64,000 nucleotides of DNA from contig NZ_FXZB01000013.1 in the NCBI RefSeq assembly GCF_900169065.1, positions 1-64,000 on the forward strand. Reading direction: 5' to 3'. Within the stretch, counting starts at the first letter, position 1. Each line of letters starts with the position of its first letter. The notes under the pieces were generated by a model. It saw nothing but the letters and a program-made list of their open reading frames with translations. It had not been told where the DNA came from and made no database searches. Source of the DNA: Brevibacterium aurantiacum (GTDB taxonomy: Bacteria; Actinomycetota; Actinomycetes; Actinomycetales; Brevibacteriaceae). A program made the position numbers and the translations under genes. Positions 43,203 through 52,639 of this stretch are shown here, piece after piece.

Positions 43203-45584
43203 ATGACGCATCCAGCCGATGACCATGAGCTCATCCGTGTGCAGGGAGCTCGGGAGAACAATCTCGCAGACATCTCTGTCGACATCCCCAAACGCCGACT
43301 CTCTGTGTTCACCGGAGTCTCCGGTTCCGGCAAATCGTCGCTGGTCTTCTCCACGATCGCAGCCGAGTCCCAACGCCTGATCAACGAGACGTACAGCGCC
43401 TTCGTCCAGGGCTTCATGCCGACTATGGCCAGACCCGAAGTCGACGTGTTGGAGGGCCTGACCACCGCCATCATCGTCGATCAGGAACGCATCGGGGCCA
43501 ACCCGCGATCGACGGTGGGCACCGTCAGCGACATCAACGCGAAGCTGCGCATCCTGTTCTCCCGGCTGGCTCAACCGAACCTGGGATCGACCAAGGCCTA
43601 TTCGTTCAATGTGGCCACGATCAGCGGCAAGGGAGCCGTGACGATCGACAAGGGCGCCGACAAACAGGTCGAGCGACGTACCTTCACCGTCAATGGAGGG
43701 ATGTGCCCTCACTGCGAAGGAATGGGCACGGCCACAGACATCGACATCGCCGAGGTGGTCGACTCCTCGAGGTCCCTCAACGAGGGTGCGATCACGATCC
43801 CCGGCTACAAGCCCGGCGGATGGAGCGTGCGGTTCTATTCGGAATCGGGATACTTCGACCCCGACAAGGCAATCGTCGACTACACCGAGGAGGAGAGGCA
43901 CAATCTCCTCTACGCCGAGGACGAGAAGATCGTCATCAACGGCACGAATATGACCTTCGACGGACTCATTCCCCGGATTCGACGCTCCTTCCTGTCAAAG
44001 GACCGCGACGCGATGCAGAAGCATGTGCGTGAGTTCGTCGATCGTGCGGTCGTCTATACGCAGTGTCCCGAGTGTGACGGCACACGCCTGAACTCGGCGG
44101 CACGAGGATCGAAGCTGGTCGGTCTGTCCATCGCGGAAGTCTGCGCAATGCAGGTCTCTGACCTCCTGGACTGGCTCGCCCAAGTCCCCGATGAGGGCGT
44201 CAGCAACCTCGTGGAATCACTCATCGCAGATGTGCAGGCCTTCGTCGACATCGGCCTCGGATATCTCTCCCTTGACCGTTCGGCCGGGTCGCTGTCCGGG
44301 GGAGAGGCACAGCGAATCAAGCTGGTCCGACACCTCGGGTCCTCACTGACCGATGTCACCTATATCTTCGACGAACCCACGATCGGGCTCCACCCGCACG
44401 ACATCGACGCAATGAATGGGCTGCTCATCGCGCTTCGAGACAAGGGCAACACAGTCCTCGTCGTCGAACACAAACCCGAGACCATCAGAATCGCCGATCA
44501 CATCGTCGACCTCGGACCCGGAGCAGGAACAGCCGGGGGAGAGGTCTGCTTCACCGGCACCGTCGGCGACCTCATCACCAGTGACACCCTCACCGGTCGA
44601 CATCTCAATGACCGTGCGCAGCTGAAGGCGACAACCCGTGAACCGACTGGACGTCTCGAGATCAGGGGAGCACAGGCCCATAATCTGCGTGACGTCGATG
44701 TTGATGTTCCTGTCGGAGTCATCACTGCGATCACTGGCGTGGCAGGTTCGGGCAAGAGCACCCTCATCGAAGGATCGCTGCGCCATCGCGATGGTGTGAT
44801 CATGATCGATCAGGCGGGTATCAAGGGCTCACGTCGGAGCAACCCGGCCACCTACACCGGCATGCTCGAACCCATTCGGAAGGCATTCGCGAAGGCCAAC
44901 GGGGTCAAACCAGCACTCTTCAGCGCGAACTCCGAAGGGGCTTGCCCGGTCTGCAACGGTGCCGGGATCATCTACTCCGATCTCGGAATGATGGCGGGAA
45001 TGTCAGCTCCCTGCGATGTCTGCGACGGCAAGGGATTTCAGGCCGAAGTCCTCGAATACACGCTCGGTGGCAAGAACATCCGTGAGGTACTCGACCTGCC
45101 GGTGTCAGCAGCCATCGAATACTTCGCAGCAGAGGAGTCACGTATCCCTGCGGTGAGTAAGATCATCGCCAACCTCGCCGAGGTGGGACTCGGATATCTC
45201 AGCCTGGGACAGCCGTTGACGACCTTATCGGGCGGTGAGCGACAGCGTCTCAAGCTCGCCACACATCTGTCGGCCAAAGCCGCGGATGCCGCACAGGTGA
45301 TCATCCTCGACGAACCGACAACGGGCCTGCACCTCGCCGACGTGGACAACCTGCTCGGAATGCTCGACCGTCTCGCGGATGCAGGCAGAACAGTTATCGT
45401 CATCGAGCATCATCAGGCAGTCATGGCCCACGCCGACTGGATCATCGACCTAGGACCCGGGGCCGGACACGACGGTGGCCGCATCGTCTTCGAAGGCACT
45501 CCGAAGCAACTCGTAGACGGTGCCTCGGAGTCGGACGCGTCCTTGACCGCACAGCACCTGGCGGCCTACGTCTCAGGTGCCTGA
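43203..45584 (+). CDS. UvrA-like ABC ATPase (UvrA2/DrrC type)
   Basis: A 793-residue twin ABC protein. The first Walker A is GVSGSGKSS, the first signature [16 protein letters not shown], Walker [12 protein letters not shown]; the second Walker A is GVAGSGKST, signature [16 protein letters not shown], Walker [12 protein letters not shown]. Zinc cysteines CPHC and CPVC...CDVC remain. The segment after the first Walker A runs straight from the [15 protein letters not shown] region to CPHCEGMG, so the UvrB-binding and first zinc inserts of real UvrA are missing. Such proteins confer resistance to DNA-intercalating drugs rather than repair. No Uvr partners are nearby. Confidence 0.92.
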   Translation: MTHPADDHELIRVQGARENNLADISVDIPKRRLSVFTGVSGSGKSSLVFSTIAAESQRLINETYSAFVQGFMPTMARPEVDVLEGLTTAIIVDQERIGANPRSTVGTVSDINAKLRILFSRLAQPNLGSTKAYSFNVATISGKGAVTIDKGADKQVERRTFTVNGGMCPHCEGMGTATDIDIAEVVDSSRSLNEGAITIPGYKPGGWSVRFYSESGYFDPDKAIVDYTEEERHNLLYAEDEKIVINGTNMTFDGLIPRIRRSFLSKDRDAMQKHVREFVDRAVVYTQCPECDGTRLNSAARGSKLVGLSIAEVCAMQVSDLLDWLAQVPDEGVSNLVESLIADVQAFVDIGLGYLSLDRSAGSLSGGEAQRIKLVRHLGSSLTDVTYIFDEPTIGLHPHDIDAMNGLLIALRDKGNTVLVVEHKPETIRIADHIVDLGPGAGTAGGEVCFTGTVGDLITSDTLTGRHLNDRAQLKATTREPTGRLEIRGAQAHNLRDVDVDVPVGVITAITGVAGSGKSTLIEGSLRHRDGVIMIDQAGIKGSRRSNPATYTGMLEPIRKAFAKANGVKPALFSANSEGACPVCNGAGIIYSDLGMMAGMSAPCDVCDGKGFQAEVLEYTLGGKNIREVLDLPVSAAIEYFAAEESRIPAVSKIIANLAEVGLGYLSLGQPLTTLSGGERQRLKLATHLSAKAADAAQVIILDEPTTGLHLADVDNLLGMLDRLADAGRTVIVIEHHQAVMAHADWIIDLGPGAGHDGGRIVFEGTPKQLVDGASESDASLTAQHLAAYVSGA

Positions 45585-45741
45585 GCCGGATATCGGGGGA
45601 GTCTGAGGCGATTCTCGGGGGAGTCGAGCACCTCTGTGACACTCACCTGACGGGCTCGTCTCTCAGTTCGTGTTGTGACTTCTGTGAGTCGATTCGGAGT
45701 GCAGAGACCTTGATCTCGGTTCACACCGGCACTCAGATCCG

Positions 45742-45778
45742 TTACGGTGTATAACGGCTCGGTGACGACCGAGTTACA
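45742..45778. promoter_or_regulatory. GTNAC-type direct repeats upstream of the Rpf-like gene
   Basis: GTTAC (45742), ATAAC (45752), GTGAC (45763) and GTTAC (45774) occur in one 37-bp stretch; the last two are spaced 11 bp start to start, as upstream of the RlpA-like gene. Candidate MtrA sites. No c-di-AMP riboswitch signature is seen. Confidence 0.32.
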
Positions 45779-45813
45779 GAACCGAAATGCAGTCGTATTA
45801 CGGAGATGAGACA

Positions 45814-46260
45814 GTGAACCTCTACAGCACAAGCCTCCGCAAGGTCGCCCTCGTTGCAGGAGCCGGCGCGGTCGCCGCAGCCGGACTGACGGGAATGGGC
45901 GGCCCAGCTCAGGCCTCCACAGGGGCTCAGTCCTCGGAAGGCGTCTGGGACAAGGTCGCCGAGTGCGAGTCCGGCGGTGACTGGCACATCAACACCGGCA
46001 ATGGCTACTACGGCGGACTGCAGTTCTCGGAGCAGACCTGGAAGGCCTTCGGCGGTGAGGGTATGCCTCACAAGGCCAGCAAGGCAGAGCAGATCGATGT
46101 CGCTCAGAAGACTCTCAAGGAGCAGGGCCCGGGAGCATGGCCGGTCTGTGGTGAAGAAGCTGGCCTGACGAAGGCCAACGGCGCTGCAGACGACGGCGGA
46201 GGATCCAAGGACGATGGTGGATCCAAGGATGACGACAAGGTCGGACTCGGCGGCAGCTGA
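45814..46260 (+). CDS. resuscitation-promoting-factor-like muralytic protein
   Basis: A 148-residue exported protein: a signal peptide ([25 protein letters not shown]), then an Rpf/transglycosylase-like domain starting [14 protein letters not shown], with the catalytic Glu in CESGG and the conserved [22 protein letters not shown], and a short Gly/Asp/Lys-rich tail. Rpf enzymes cleave peptidoglycan and stimulate regrowth. The domain is alone, without LysM or G5 domains. GTG 45814 follows a GGAG site; an ATG at 45787 is in frame but lacks a clean signal start. Confidence 0.9.
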   Translation: MNLYSTSLRKVALVAGAGAVAAAGLTGMGGPAQASTGAQSSEGVWDKVAECESGGDWHINTGNGYYGGLQFSEQTWKAFGGEGMPHKASKAEQIDVAQKTLKEQGPGAWPVCGEEAGLTKANGAADDGGGSKDDGGSKDDDKVGLGGS

Positions 46261-46564
46261 GACACCTGCTGATACACGCAGTTGGCTGACACGCAGTCAG
46301 CACGATGACGGTCGCGAATAGCTGAGAAGCTATCCGCGGCCGTCATCTTTTTGTACGCTGGTGACTGACCGGTAACTATGATCGTCGCAGGAATGACAGC
46401 AGAACTGATGGCAAGACCGACGGCAGAACTGACAGCTCAATATCAGCGGTATCTCGTGGCTCCCTTGGGGTCATGTGTATAACGCCGATAATATACATTA
46501 TGTTAAGTAAACTCATTCGTCACCACTATTGCCGCGACCGGCACCATGGCCAAAGGAGAATTCC
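46261..46564. other. 304-bp intergenic region
   Basis: Contains the terminator of the Rpf-like gene (46304-46352) and, on the right, an AT-rich stretch (about 46477-46508) with TATAAC and TAATAT hexamers and an imperfect ATAAT/ATTAT inverted repeat, probably the promoter of the DUF4442 gene. Four partial direct repeats of the pattern tgacRgcAgaactgac occur around 46391-46438. No gene is seen. Confidence 0.5.
46304..46352 (+). terminator. long Rho-independent terminator
   Basis: Arms gatgacggtcgcgaatagct and its near-complement (ending at 46347) form a stem of about 20 bp with two mismatches or G-T pairs, followed by TTTTT. Confidence 0.8.
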
Positions 46565-47125
46565 ATGACCGCAGGAACAGCAGACACCACAGGCACCGCA
46601 GAGGCGCAGCGCACTTCCATGCCCGGCGCTCCGCGCAGTCTGGACACCACAGCTTCGGGCGCGATCTTCACAATCTGGCAGAAACTGCAGAAGGTCCCGT
46701 TCGGCAACTGGCTCTTCACTCGTGCCGTGTGCTTCAAAGCTCCTTATTTTCGAACCGTTCATCCGCAGATCCATGAGCTGCGTCCCGGGTATTGCCGAGT
46801 CAGTGCCCCGAACCGTCGCGGCGTACGCAATCATCTCGGCACCTATCACGCCATCGCCTCCTGCAATATGGCTGAAATCGCTGCCGGCATGATGACTGAG
46901 GCGACGGTTCCGGCAACGCATCGTTGGATTCCAGTCGGAATGACAGTTGAGTACAAGGCCAAGGCCACCACCGGTGTCACATCCATTGCACGGCTTGATG
47001 CGCTTCCGGAATTCGGTGATGATCCGATGGAACTGCTCGTGCCGGTCGATGTCCTCGATGCTGACGGTCAGGTGTTCGTCTCCGCGGAGATCACCATGAG
47101 GGTCTCTCGGAAGAAGGCTGCCTAG
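46565..47125 (+). CDS. DUF4442 domain hotdog-fold protein
   Basis: A 186-residue protein with a DUF4442/hotdog-type core: YFRTVHPQIHELRPGYCRVSAPNRRGVRNHLGTYHAIASCNMAEIAAG, then a second half ending VFVSAEITMRVSRKKAA. The family is related to acyl-CoA thioesterases, but lacks an obvious catalytic Asp/Glu signature, so activity is uncertain. A 35-residue disordered N-tail rich in Thr/Ala precedes the core. ATG 46565 has AAAGGAGA 7 nt upstream. The AT-rich region before it could hold its promoter. Confidence 0.82.
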   Translation: MTAGTADTTGTAEAQRTSMPGAPRSLDTTASGAIFTIWQKLQKVPFGNWLFTRAVCFKAPYFRTVHPQIHELRPGYCRVSAPNRRGVRNHLGTYHAIASCNMAEIAAGMMTEATVPATHRWIPVGMTVEYKAKATTGVTSIARLDALPEFGDDPMELLVPVDVLDADGQVFVSAEITMRVSRKKAA

Positions 47126-47186
47126 GTCGACGTGCAGGAAGTCCGATCCCCGGCTCCCCTGCGGATGTGTTTCTGGAAATGCGTTA

Positions 47187-47192
47187 TATGGT
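47187..47192 (+). promoter_or_regulatory. leaderless-type -10 for the HIT gene
   Basis: TATGGT ends 6 nt before ATG 47199. Confidence 0.42.
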
Positions 47193-47198
47193 GTCGCT

Positions 47199-47544
47199 AT
47201 GACCTGCATATTGTGTGACGTGGCCGATGGCACAGAGTCCGCAGAGATCATCTACGACGATCCGGAGTGTCTCGCGATCACTCCCCTTCGCGTTATGGCA
47301 CCCACGCATGTGCTTCTGTTTCCTCGCGCACACTACGACGGTCTCCCCTATTTTCTCGAGCGTGAGGTCGAGTCCGCGGGTCGGTCGGCTCATGCGGCGG
47401 GCAGCGGAGATTGCCGCACAGCGCGGATTAAATGAACGCGGCTATCGGTTGGTGTGGAATTTCGGACCGGACACGAAACAGCGCATCACACATCCGCATC
47501 TTCACCTGCTGGGTGGCACCTTGCTTCGAGAAGAGTTGGCCTGA
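47199..47544 (+). pseudogene. HIT family protein, frameshifted
   Basis: A histidine-triad nucleotide-binding gene split by a frameshift. The first frame from ATG 47199 gives CILCDVADGTESAEIIYDDPE and PTHVLLFPRAHYDGLPYFLERE, the N-terminal HIT half. The C-terminal half, GRLMRRAAEIAAQRGLNERGYRLVWNFGPDTKQ and the triad HPHLHLLGG, lies one frame further on and ends at 47544. The change occurs at about 47370-47395, and fits one extra base or two missing ones. It may be real inactivation or an assembly error; the intact reading would be about 115 residues. Confidence 0.8.
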
Positions 47545-47610
47545 CGTTTTGGTGCTGCGATCAACTGTCGGCGGCCGCTCCCCCTCACGAATGAGGTCAG
47601 CCCTCGCCTC

Positions 47611-48171
47611 TCAGCGCCCCGAGATCGCCAGCACGCGCTCTGCGTGGGATCCTGAGTGTCGATGTCTCGGCGATGCATATCCCCCAGTCTCCCCCAATTC
47701 GATGATGAGTTCGTCGAGCTCTGTCGACATGAACTTTGCCAGCTCATCATCGATGGGCCACCCATCACCGGTTCCGACAGAGAGGTCGGCGGCGTGGAGC
47801 GCCAGTTCGAGTATGCGCATTCGCATCAGCTGATGGCCGGAGATCGGGCCGATGCGATGAGGCACCTGTCGGTCGAGATCGCACTCCCCCGCAATTCTGC
47901 GGAAGGCCCGTTCATGGTTCCAGAACGACGCAACTCGATCCTCGCCGAGGTGGTCCTGTCCTCGGGTGGCCTCGACCTCTGCTGGCGGGGCTTGAGCCAG
48001 CAGCTTTTCGTAGCGCAGTCCCCCGCCGATGAGGTGGTTGATCAGTTCCCTATTGGTCCACTCCTGGCATCCGCTCCTGAGATCAAAGTGCTCGTCTGAG
48101 ACTCGGGTCAGAGCAGTCACCCAGCACGTCTCTGCCTGGTCGAGGTAGCTGTCGATGTTCCGCTTGCCCAT
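47611..48171 (-). CDS. maleylpyruvate isomerase-like / DinB family mycothiol-type protein
   Basis: A 186-residue helical protein of the DinB/MDMPI superfamily. CQEWTNRELINHLIGG has the conserved Trp and His of the N-terminal metal-binding helix, and HAADLSVGTG supplies another His. Family members in actinobacteria are mycothiol-dependent enzymes or metal-binding proteins; mycothiol is expected here because mshC is present. No partner gene indicates the substrate. No clear ribosome site is seen before ATG 48171. Confidence 0.8.
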   Translation of the reverse strand: MGKRNIDSYLDQAETCWVTALTRVSDEHFDLRSGCQEWTNRELINHLIGGGLRYEKLLAQAPPAEVEATRGQDHLGEDRVASFWNHERAFRRIAGECDLDRQVPHRIGPISGHQLMRMRILELALHAADLSVGTGDGWPIDDELAKFMSTELDELIIELGETGGYASPRHRHSGSHAERVLAISGR

Positions 48172-48393
48172 TGTTCGAGTCTTCCTGATCGCGAATGGTT
48201 GTGTTCTTGAGGTTACTCATCGGATTCGTTGATGGTCGGCATTGAGAAGTCTGTTCTTGCCAGTCGGGAAGTCTGGCCAAAGATGATCATTTCAGCCCCG
48301 TCCCGGTATACGTTACTCACACACGTGATGCGGACCACAACGACGTGGCTCGGTCCTGTGAGCAACTCCGACAAGAAAGTGAGGAGCCCCGCT

Positions 48394-49140
48394 ATGGTGC
48401 TGGCAAGTCAGTCGGCCGATTACATCGGTCTCGCAAATGCCCCGGTTCTCTGGATTCTGGCAGCGGCAGTTATGGGCGTTGTCGTCGTCCAGTCACTCAT
48501 CTACATGACTGCGGTGAAGAAGAACGCCGAATCGGCGGGCATGACCCAACAGGAGGTCAAATCGGCCTTCAGAGCAGGCGGTGTTGCTGCGATCGGGCCG
48601 TCATTGTCCGTCGTCCTCGTCGCCATTGCGCTTCTCCCCCTCTTCGGCACTCCCCCGGTCGTCGTACGCGTCGGTCTCATCGGTTCCGCCGCCACCGAGG
48701 TTGCCTCGGCCTCGATCGCAGCCGGCACCATGGGCTCGAGCCTCGGTGATGAGACCTTCACTCGTGGCGTCTTCATCGTCGCTCTCATGGCCATGAGCCT
48801 CTCGGGTGCAGGGTGGATGATCTCCACCCTGATCCTGACTCCGGTCTTCAAGCACAGCTCCCACAAGCTTGAAAAGGTCAATCCGGCACTGATGTCCATC
48901 ATTCCCGGGGCAGCACTGCTCGCGGCCTTCGCCGCACTGACGTTTCGGGAGCTTCCGAAATCCCCGACACACGTCATCGCCATCCTCGTCTCAGCTGTGG
49001 TGATGACGATCTGTCTCTTCCTCGCAAAGACGTTGAAACAGCCATGGCTCAAGGAATGGGGACTTGGAATCTCCCTGCTCGTGGGTCTCATCGCGTCCTA
49101 CTTCGCCCACTACGCCGGTCTTGGCGCACCCGAAGCCTGA
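48394..49140 (+). CDS. DUF5058 family membrane protein
   Basis: A 248-residue membrane protein with about seven hydrophobic segments, starting with a periplasmic N-tail and LANAPVLWILAAAVMGVVVVQSLI, then SAFRAGGVAAIGPSLSVVLVAIALLPLFG, typical of DUF5058. Function is unknown. ATG 48394 follows GAGGA. It is the first gene of a set with a second membrane protein (start 10 bp after its stop), an M20 amidohydrolase and an amidase; the pairing resembles two-component GATE-type carriers such as YjiG/YjiH, which would suggest uptake of an amide or peptide substrate. Confidence 0.82.
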   Translation: MVLASQSADYIGLANAPVLWILAAAVMGVVVVQSLIYMTAVKKNAESAGMTQQEVKSAFRAGGVAAIGPSLSVVLVAIALLPLFGTPPVVVRVGLIGSAATEVASASIAAGTMGSSLGDETFTRGVFIVALMAMSLSGAGWMISTLILTPVFKHSSHKLEKVNPALMSIIPGAALLAAFAALTFRELPKSPTHVIAILVSAVVMTICLFLAKTLKQPWLKEWGLGISLLVGLIASYFAHYAGLGAPEA

Positions 49141-49150
49141 GGAGAACATC

Positions 49151-49885
49151 ATGTCCAACATCATCACGTCACCCTCGCACGCGGCCTTCGAACGCACCAC
49201 GACCAAGTGGGGCTCACTCACTCTGTTCATCGGGTTCCTCATTGCCACCGCGGTGCCCTTCTACCTTCTGTTCGTTGCAGATGCCAACGTCAACTTCGGT
49301 GAGATCCTCAAGGGGTTCCTGGCCGTCTTCGCCGTCTACGGCGTCTTCTACATCGTCGAACCACTGACCTACTTCCCGATCCTCGGACCCGCCGGCATGT
49401 ACCAGGCATTCCTGATCGGCAACATCTCCAACAAGCTCCTGCCCTCGGCGATCGTCGCGCAGGACACGCTCGGAGTGAAGCCGGGTACGCGCAAGGGCGA
49501 ATACGCGGCCACCATGGCCATCTGCGGAGCGGCACTGATCCACGTGGCCTCCATGGTGCTCTTGGTGGGCATCCTCGGCACCTGGCTGGTCTCGATCATT
49601 CCCGAACCGGTGACTCTCGTAGCCAAGCTCTACATCCTGCCGGCCATCCTCGGCGGTGTCACAGTCCAGCTCATCGCTTCTCTGCGGCAGGTCAAGTCCA
49701 CGCTCATCGCCTTGGGAGCGGCGGCCCTGGTCATCCTCGTCCTCATCCCGCTCGTCCCAGTCCTGGCCTCCGGCGATGTTGCCATCGTCGTCATTCTGAC
49801 GATCGCCATCACCTGGTTCACCCGGAACAAGGCCCTCACCGACAAGAAGGGACCGGCAGACGGCGACAACGTCGGAATCAACTGA
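49151..49885 (+). CDS. polytopic membrane protein, DUF5058 partner
   Basis: A 244-residue membrane protein with about seven helices, including LTLFIGFLIATAVPFYLLFVA, ILKGFLAVFAVYGVFYIVEPL and a GPAGMYQAFLIGNISNKLLPSA segment reminiscent of GATE-fold proteins. No domain name can be assigned with confidence. ATG 49151 follows GGAGAAC. It presumably acts as a complex with the DUF5058 protein. The following M20 gene starts 68 bp after its stop. Confidence 0.75.
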   Translation: MSNIITSPSHAAFERTTTKWGSLTLFIGFLIATAVPFYLLFVADANVNFGEILKGFLAVFAVYGVFYIVEPLTYFPILGPAGMYQAFLIGNISNKLLPSAIVAQDTLGVKPGTRKGEYAATMAICGAALIHVASMVLLVGILGTWLVSIIPEPVTLVAKLYILPAILGGVTVQLIASLRQVKSTLIALGAAALVILVLIPLVPVLASGDVAIVVILTIAITWFTRNKALTDKKGPADGDNVGIN

Positions 49886-49953
49886 CGGTCACCCGCCACC
49901 TCATCATTCAATACCTGAGACCATCGAATACACCCACACTGTGAAAGGACATC

Positions 49954-51186
49954 ATGTCGCTCAACACCACTCTTCGGAGTGCGATCTCGGACAATCTGGC
50001 ACAGACAGTCGCCGACTACAAGGACTTCCATCGCACGCCCGAGCTGTCGATGCAGGAGACTCAGACGGCTGCGACGATTCGTTCCAAGCTCGAAGCACTC
50101 GGACTTGAAACCCGCACCTACGGCGGCACCGGCATCGTCAGCGTCATCGAAAACGGAGAAGGCCCTGTCGTGGCCTACCGGGCCGACACCGACGGACTGC
50201 CGATCGCCGAAGATACCGGATACGACTACGCCTCGACGGCCGAGGGAACACTGCCCGATGGATCGACCACGAAGGTCATGCACGGCTGCGGCCACGATAC
50301 GCACATCACCGTCGGCCTATATCTGGCCCGCTACCTCGTCGAGCACAAGGACCTGTGGTCAGGCAGCGTGGTCATGATCTTCCAGCCCGGCGAAGAGACC
50401 GGCGAGGGCGCGCGGGCGATGCTCGACGACGGACTTTGGGACTCGACCGTCAAGCCAGAGGTCGTCTACGGACAGCACGTGTGGCCCGGTAAGGCCGGAC
50501 ACGTCTACGTGGCCAAGGAGACCGCCATGGCGATGTCCGACTGCATCAAGGTCACGGTCAGAGGCAAGCAGGCTCATGGTTCACAGCCCGAGAACTCAGT
50601 CGACCCGATCGTCCTCGGCGCCTATATGATCACCCGCCTCCAGAGCATCGTCTCGCGAGAGATCTCGGGTCGCGACATGGCTGTCGTCACCGTGGGCACC
50701 TTCCACGGCGGGCTGAAGGAGAACATCATTCCCGATTCCGCCGAATTCAAACTCAACATCCGCACCTTCAACGAGGAGGTGCGTGAGGTCGTCCTCAACC
50801 GGATCGAACGCATCATCCTCGCCGAGGCGCAGGCATCCGGGGCACCGGAGCCGATCATCGAAGAGATGTACCGGTTCCCACGCTGCTACAACGATCCTGC
50901 AACCACCGACCAGTTCCTCGAGGCTGCCGGATCCGAGCTCGGAGCAGAACAGGTCCACCTGGACCAGGCCGTCACCGGCAGCGAGGACTTCGGGGCCTTC
51001 GGCGATGACATCGACGTGCCCTACGTCTACTGGTTCTTCGGCGGGTACTCCCCCGCCAAGTTCGACGGTGATGAACCGCCGGCAGGCAACCACTCCCCCT
51101 TCTTCGCTCCAGACGATGTCGAAACCACACTGGAGACCGGTATTCGTGCGGCACTGAGCGCCGTTCTCAGCACGGTCGGGAAGTGA
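49954..51186 (+). CDS. M20 family amidohydrolase (aminoacylase-like)
   Basis: A 410-residue zinc amidohydrolase of the M20D type (IAA-amino-acid hydrolase/aminoacylase). The metal-binding Cys-Gly-His-Asp appears in MHGCGHDTH (about residues 109-117), followed by FQPGEETGEGARAMLDDGLW (Glu-Glu general base), GQHVWPG and the late SEDFGAFG. N-acyl amino acids or peptides are likely substrates. ATG 49954 follows AAAGGA. The amidase begins 4 bp after the stop. Confidence 0.9.
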   Translation: MSLNTTLRSAISDNLAQTVADYKDFHRTPELSMQETQTAATIRSKLEALGLETRTYGGTGIVSVIENGEGPVVAYRADTDGLPIAEDTGYDYASTAEGTLPDGSTTKVMHGCGHDTHITVGLYLARYLVEHKDLWSGSVVMIFQPGEETGEGARAMLDDGLWDSTVKPEVVYGQHVWPGKAGHVYVAKETAMAMSDCIKVTVRGKQAHGSQPENSVDPIVLGAYMITRLQSIVSREISGRDMAVVTVGTFHGGLKENIIPDSAEFKLNIRTFNEEVREVVLNRIERIILAEAQASGAPEPIIEEMYRFPRCYNDPATTDQFLEAAGSELGAEQVHLDQAVTGSEDFGAFGDDIDVPYVYWFFGGYSPAKFDGDEPPAGNHSPFFAPDDVETTLETGIRAALSAVLSTVGK

Positions 51187-51190
51187 GACG

Positions 51191-52639
51191 ATGAGCAAGG
51201 AACTGGACTGGCTGTCCACCCGTGAGCTGGCGGCGAAGATCGCGACGAAGGAGATCTCTGCGCGGGAAGCACTCAGCGATCACTTGGCACGCATCGATGC
51301 TCTCAACCCGGCCCTCAACGCGGTGGTGACCCGCGATGACGAAGGCGCGCTGGCACGCGCCGACGCCGCTGACCAGGCGGTGGCCAACGGTGAGCCGATC
51401 GGACCGCTGCACGGCGTGCCGATGACCCATAAGGACACGCACGACACTGCCGGGATGCGCACCACCTGGGGCTCGCCGATCATGGCCGATCGCGTTCCCG
51501 AGACTGACTCCCTCATCATCGCCCGACTCAAAGCGGCGGGTGTCAACACGACCGGCAAGACGAATGTGCCTGAGTTCGCGGCGGGCTCGCACACCTTCAA
51601 CCCGGTCTTCGGCACCACGGTCAATCCCTATGACACGAGCAAGTCCGCCTCGGGCTCCTCCGGCGGAGTCGGGGCGGTCTTGGCCGCTGGCATCCAAGCC
51701 TCCGGAGATGGTTCGGACATGGGAGGATCGTTGCGCTCCCCCGCGTCGTTCAACAATGTCGTGGGGTTTCGCCCGTCGAATGGGCGCATTCCTCATACGC
51801 TTCCCGGCAACCCGTTCGCGTGGTTGGCACAGAGCGGCTTCATGGCCCGGACGGTCTCGGATGTGGCATTGACGATGAGTGCGACTGCCGGGCCGGAGCC
51901 AGGCGGGCCTCGTTCGATCAGTGAGCCCGGCAGCGTCTTCGACCTGCCCGAGTTCGAGCTGGGACATCAGGCCGAACCTGACCTGCGCGGTGTCAAGATC
52001 GGATTCAACCCAGACCTCAACGGTCTGCTCCCCGTCGAACGGGAGGTCCATGACATCGTGGCGGGTACGGCAGACGTCTTCTCCGAGCTGGGAGCGAGCG
52101 TCGTCGACACGATCCCCAACCTCGGCGATGCCGATGAGGTCTTCAACGTTCGACGAGCCCTCGATTTCGTCCATTCCTGGGGGCCCCTGCTGGAACAGCA
52201 TCCCGAACAGATCAAGGATTCCGTGATCTGGAACATCGAGATGGGACTCAAGCTGACCGGCACCGAGGTGGTCTCCGCCGATCGTGCTCGTGCACGTCTG
52301 CATGGCGAAGTCGACCAGTTCTTCGGTGACCACGACCTCCTGGTGCTCACCACCTGCCAAGTGCTCCCCTTCGACGCCAGCATCGAATACCCCACGGAGA
52401 TCAACGGGGTCGGACTCGAGAACTATCTCGATTGGATGCGAGCCCTGTGTCTGATCTCGGCCACGGGGTGCCCGGCGATCTCCGTGCCTGCGGGCTTCTC
52501 GGAGTCGGGGCTGCCGGTGGGAGTCCAGCTCGTCGCGAAGCCGGGTGCCGACGTGGACCTGCTGCGCATGGCGCATGCCTTCGAAACGGCGACCCAGGTC
52601 CATCGCCGTCATCCTCAGCTGGCTGCGTCGATGCCCTGA
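51191..52639 (+). CDS. amidase (amidase signature family)
   Basis: A 482-residue amidase-signature enzyme. The Ser-cisSer-Lys triad is visible: Lys in GVPMTHKDTHD, and the two serines in the GSSGGVGAVLAAG and GSDMGGSLRSPAS block, with NVPEFAAGS before it. Its length and the LDWMRALCLISATGCPAISVPAGF segment fit general amidases rather than GatA (no GatB/C is nearby). It forms a unit with the M20 enzyme and the two membrane proteins. The 3' end overlaps the convergent pterin dehydratase gene by 25 bp. Confidence 0.9.
   Translation: MSKELDWLSTRELAAKIATKEISAREALSDHLARIDALNPALNAVVTRDDEGALARADAADQAVANGEPIGPLHGVPMTHKDTHDTAGMRTTWGSPIMADRVPETDSLIIARLKAAGVNTTGKTNVPEFAAGSHTFNPVFGTTVNPYDTSKSASGSSGGVGAVLAAGIQASGDGSDMGGSLRSPASFNNVVGFRPSNGRIPHTLPGNPFAWLAQSGFMARTVSDVALTMSATAGPEPGGPRSISEPGSVFDLPEFELGHQAEPDLRGVKIGFNPDLNGLLPVEREVHDIVAGTADVFSELGASVVDTIPNLGDADEVFNVRRALDFVHSWGPLLEQHPEQIKDSVIWNIEMGLKLTGTEVVSADRARARLHGEVDQFFGDHDLLVLTTCQVLPFDASIEYPTEINGVGLENYLDWMRALCLISATGCPAISVPAGFSESGLPVGVQLVAKPGADVDLLRMAHAFETATQVHRRHPQLAASMP

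Noticed and set aside
45585..45813. c-di-AMP (ydaO) riboswitch before the Rpf-like gene
   Set aside because: Riboswitches of this type precede some actinobacterial rpf genes, but I could not identify the conserved core in the 229 bp here.
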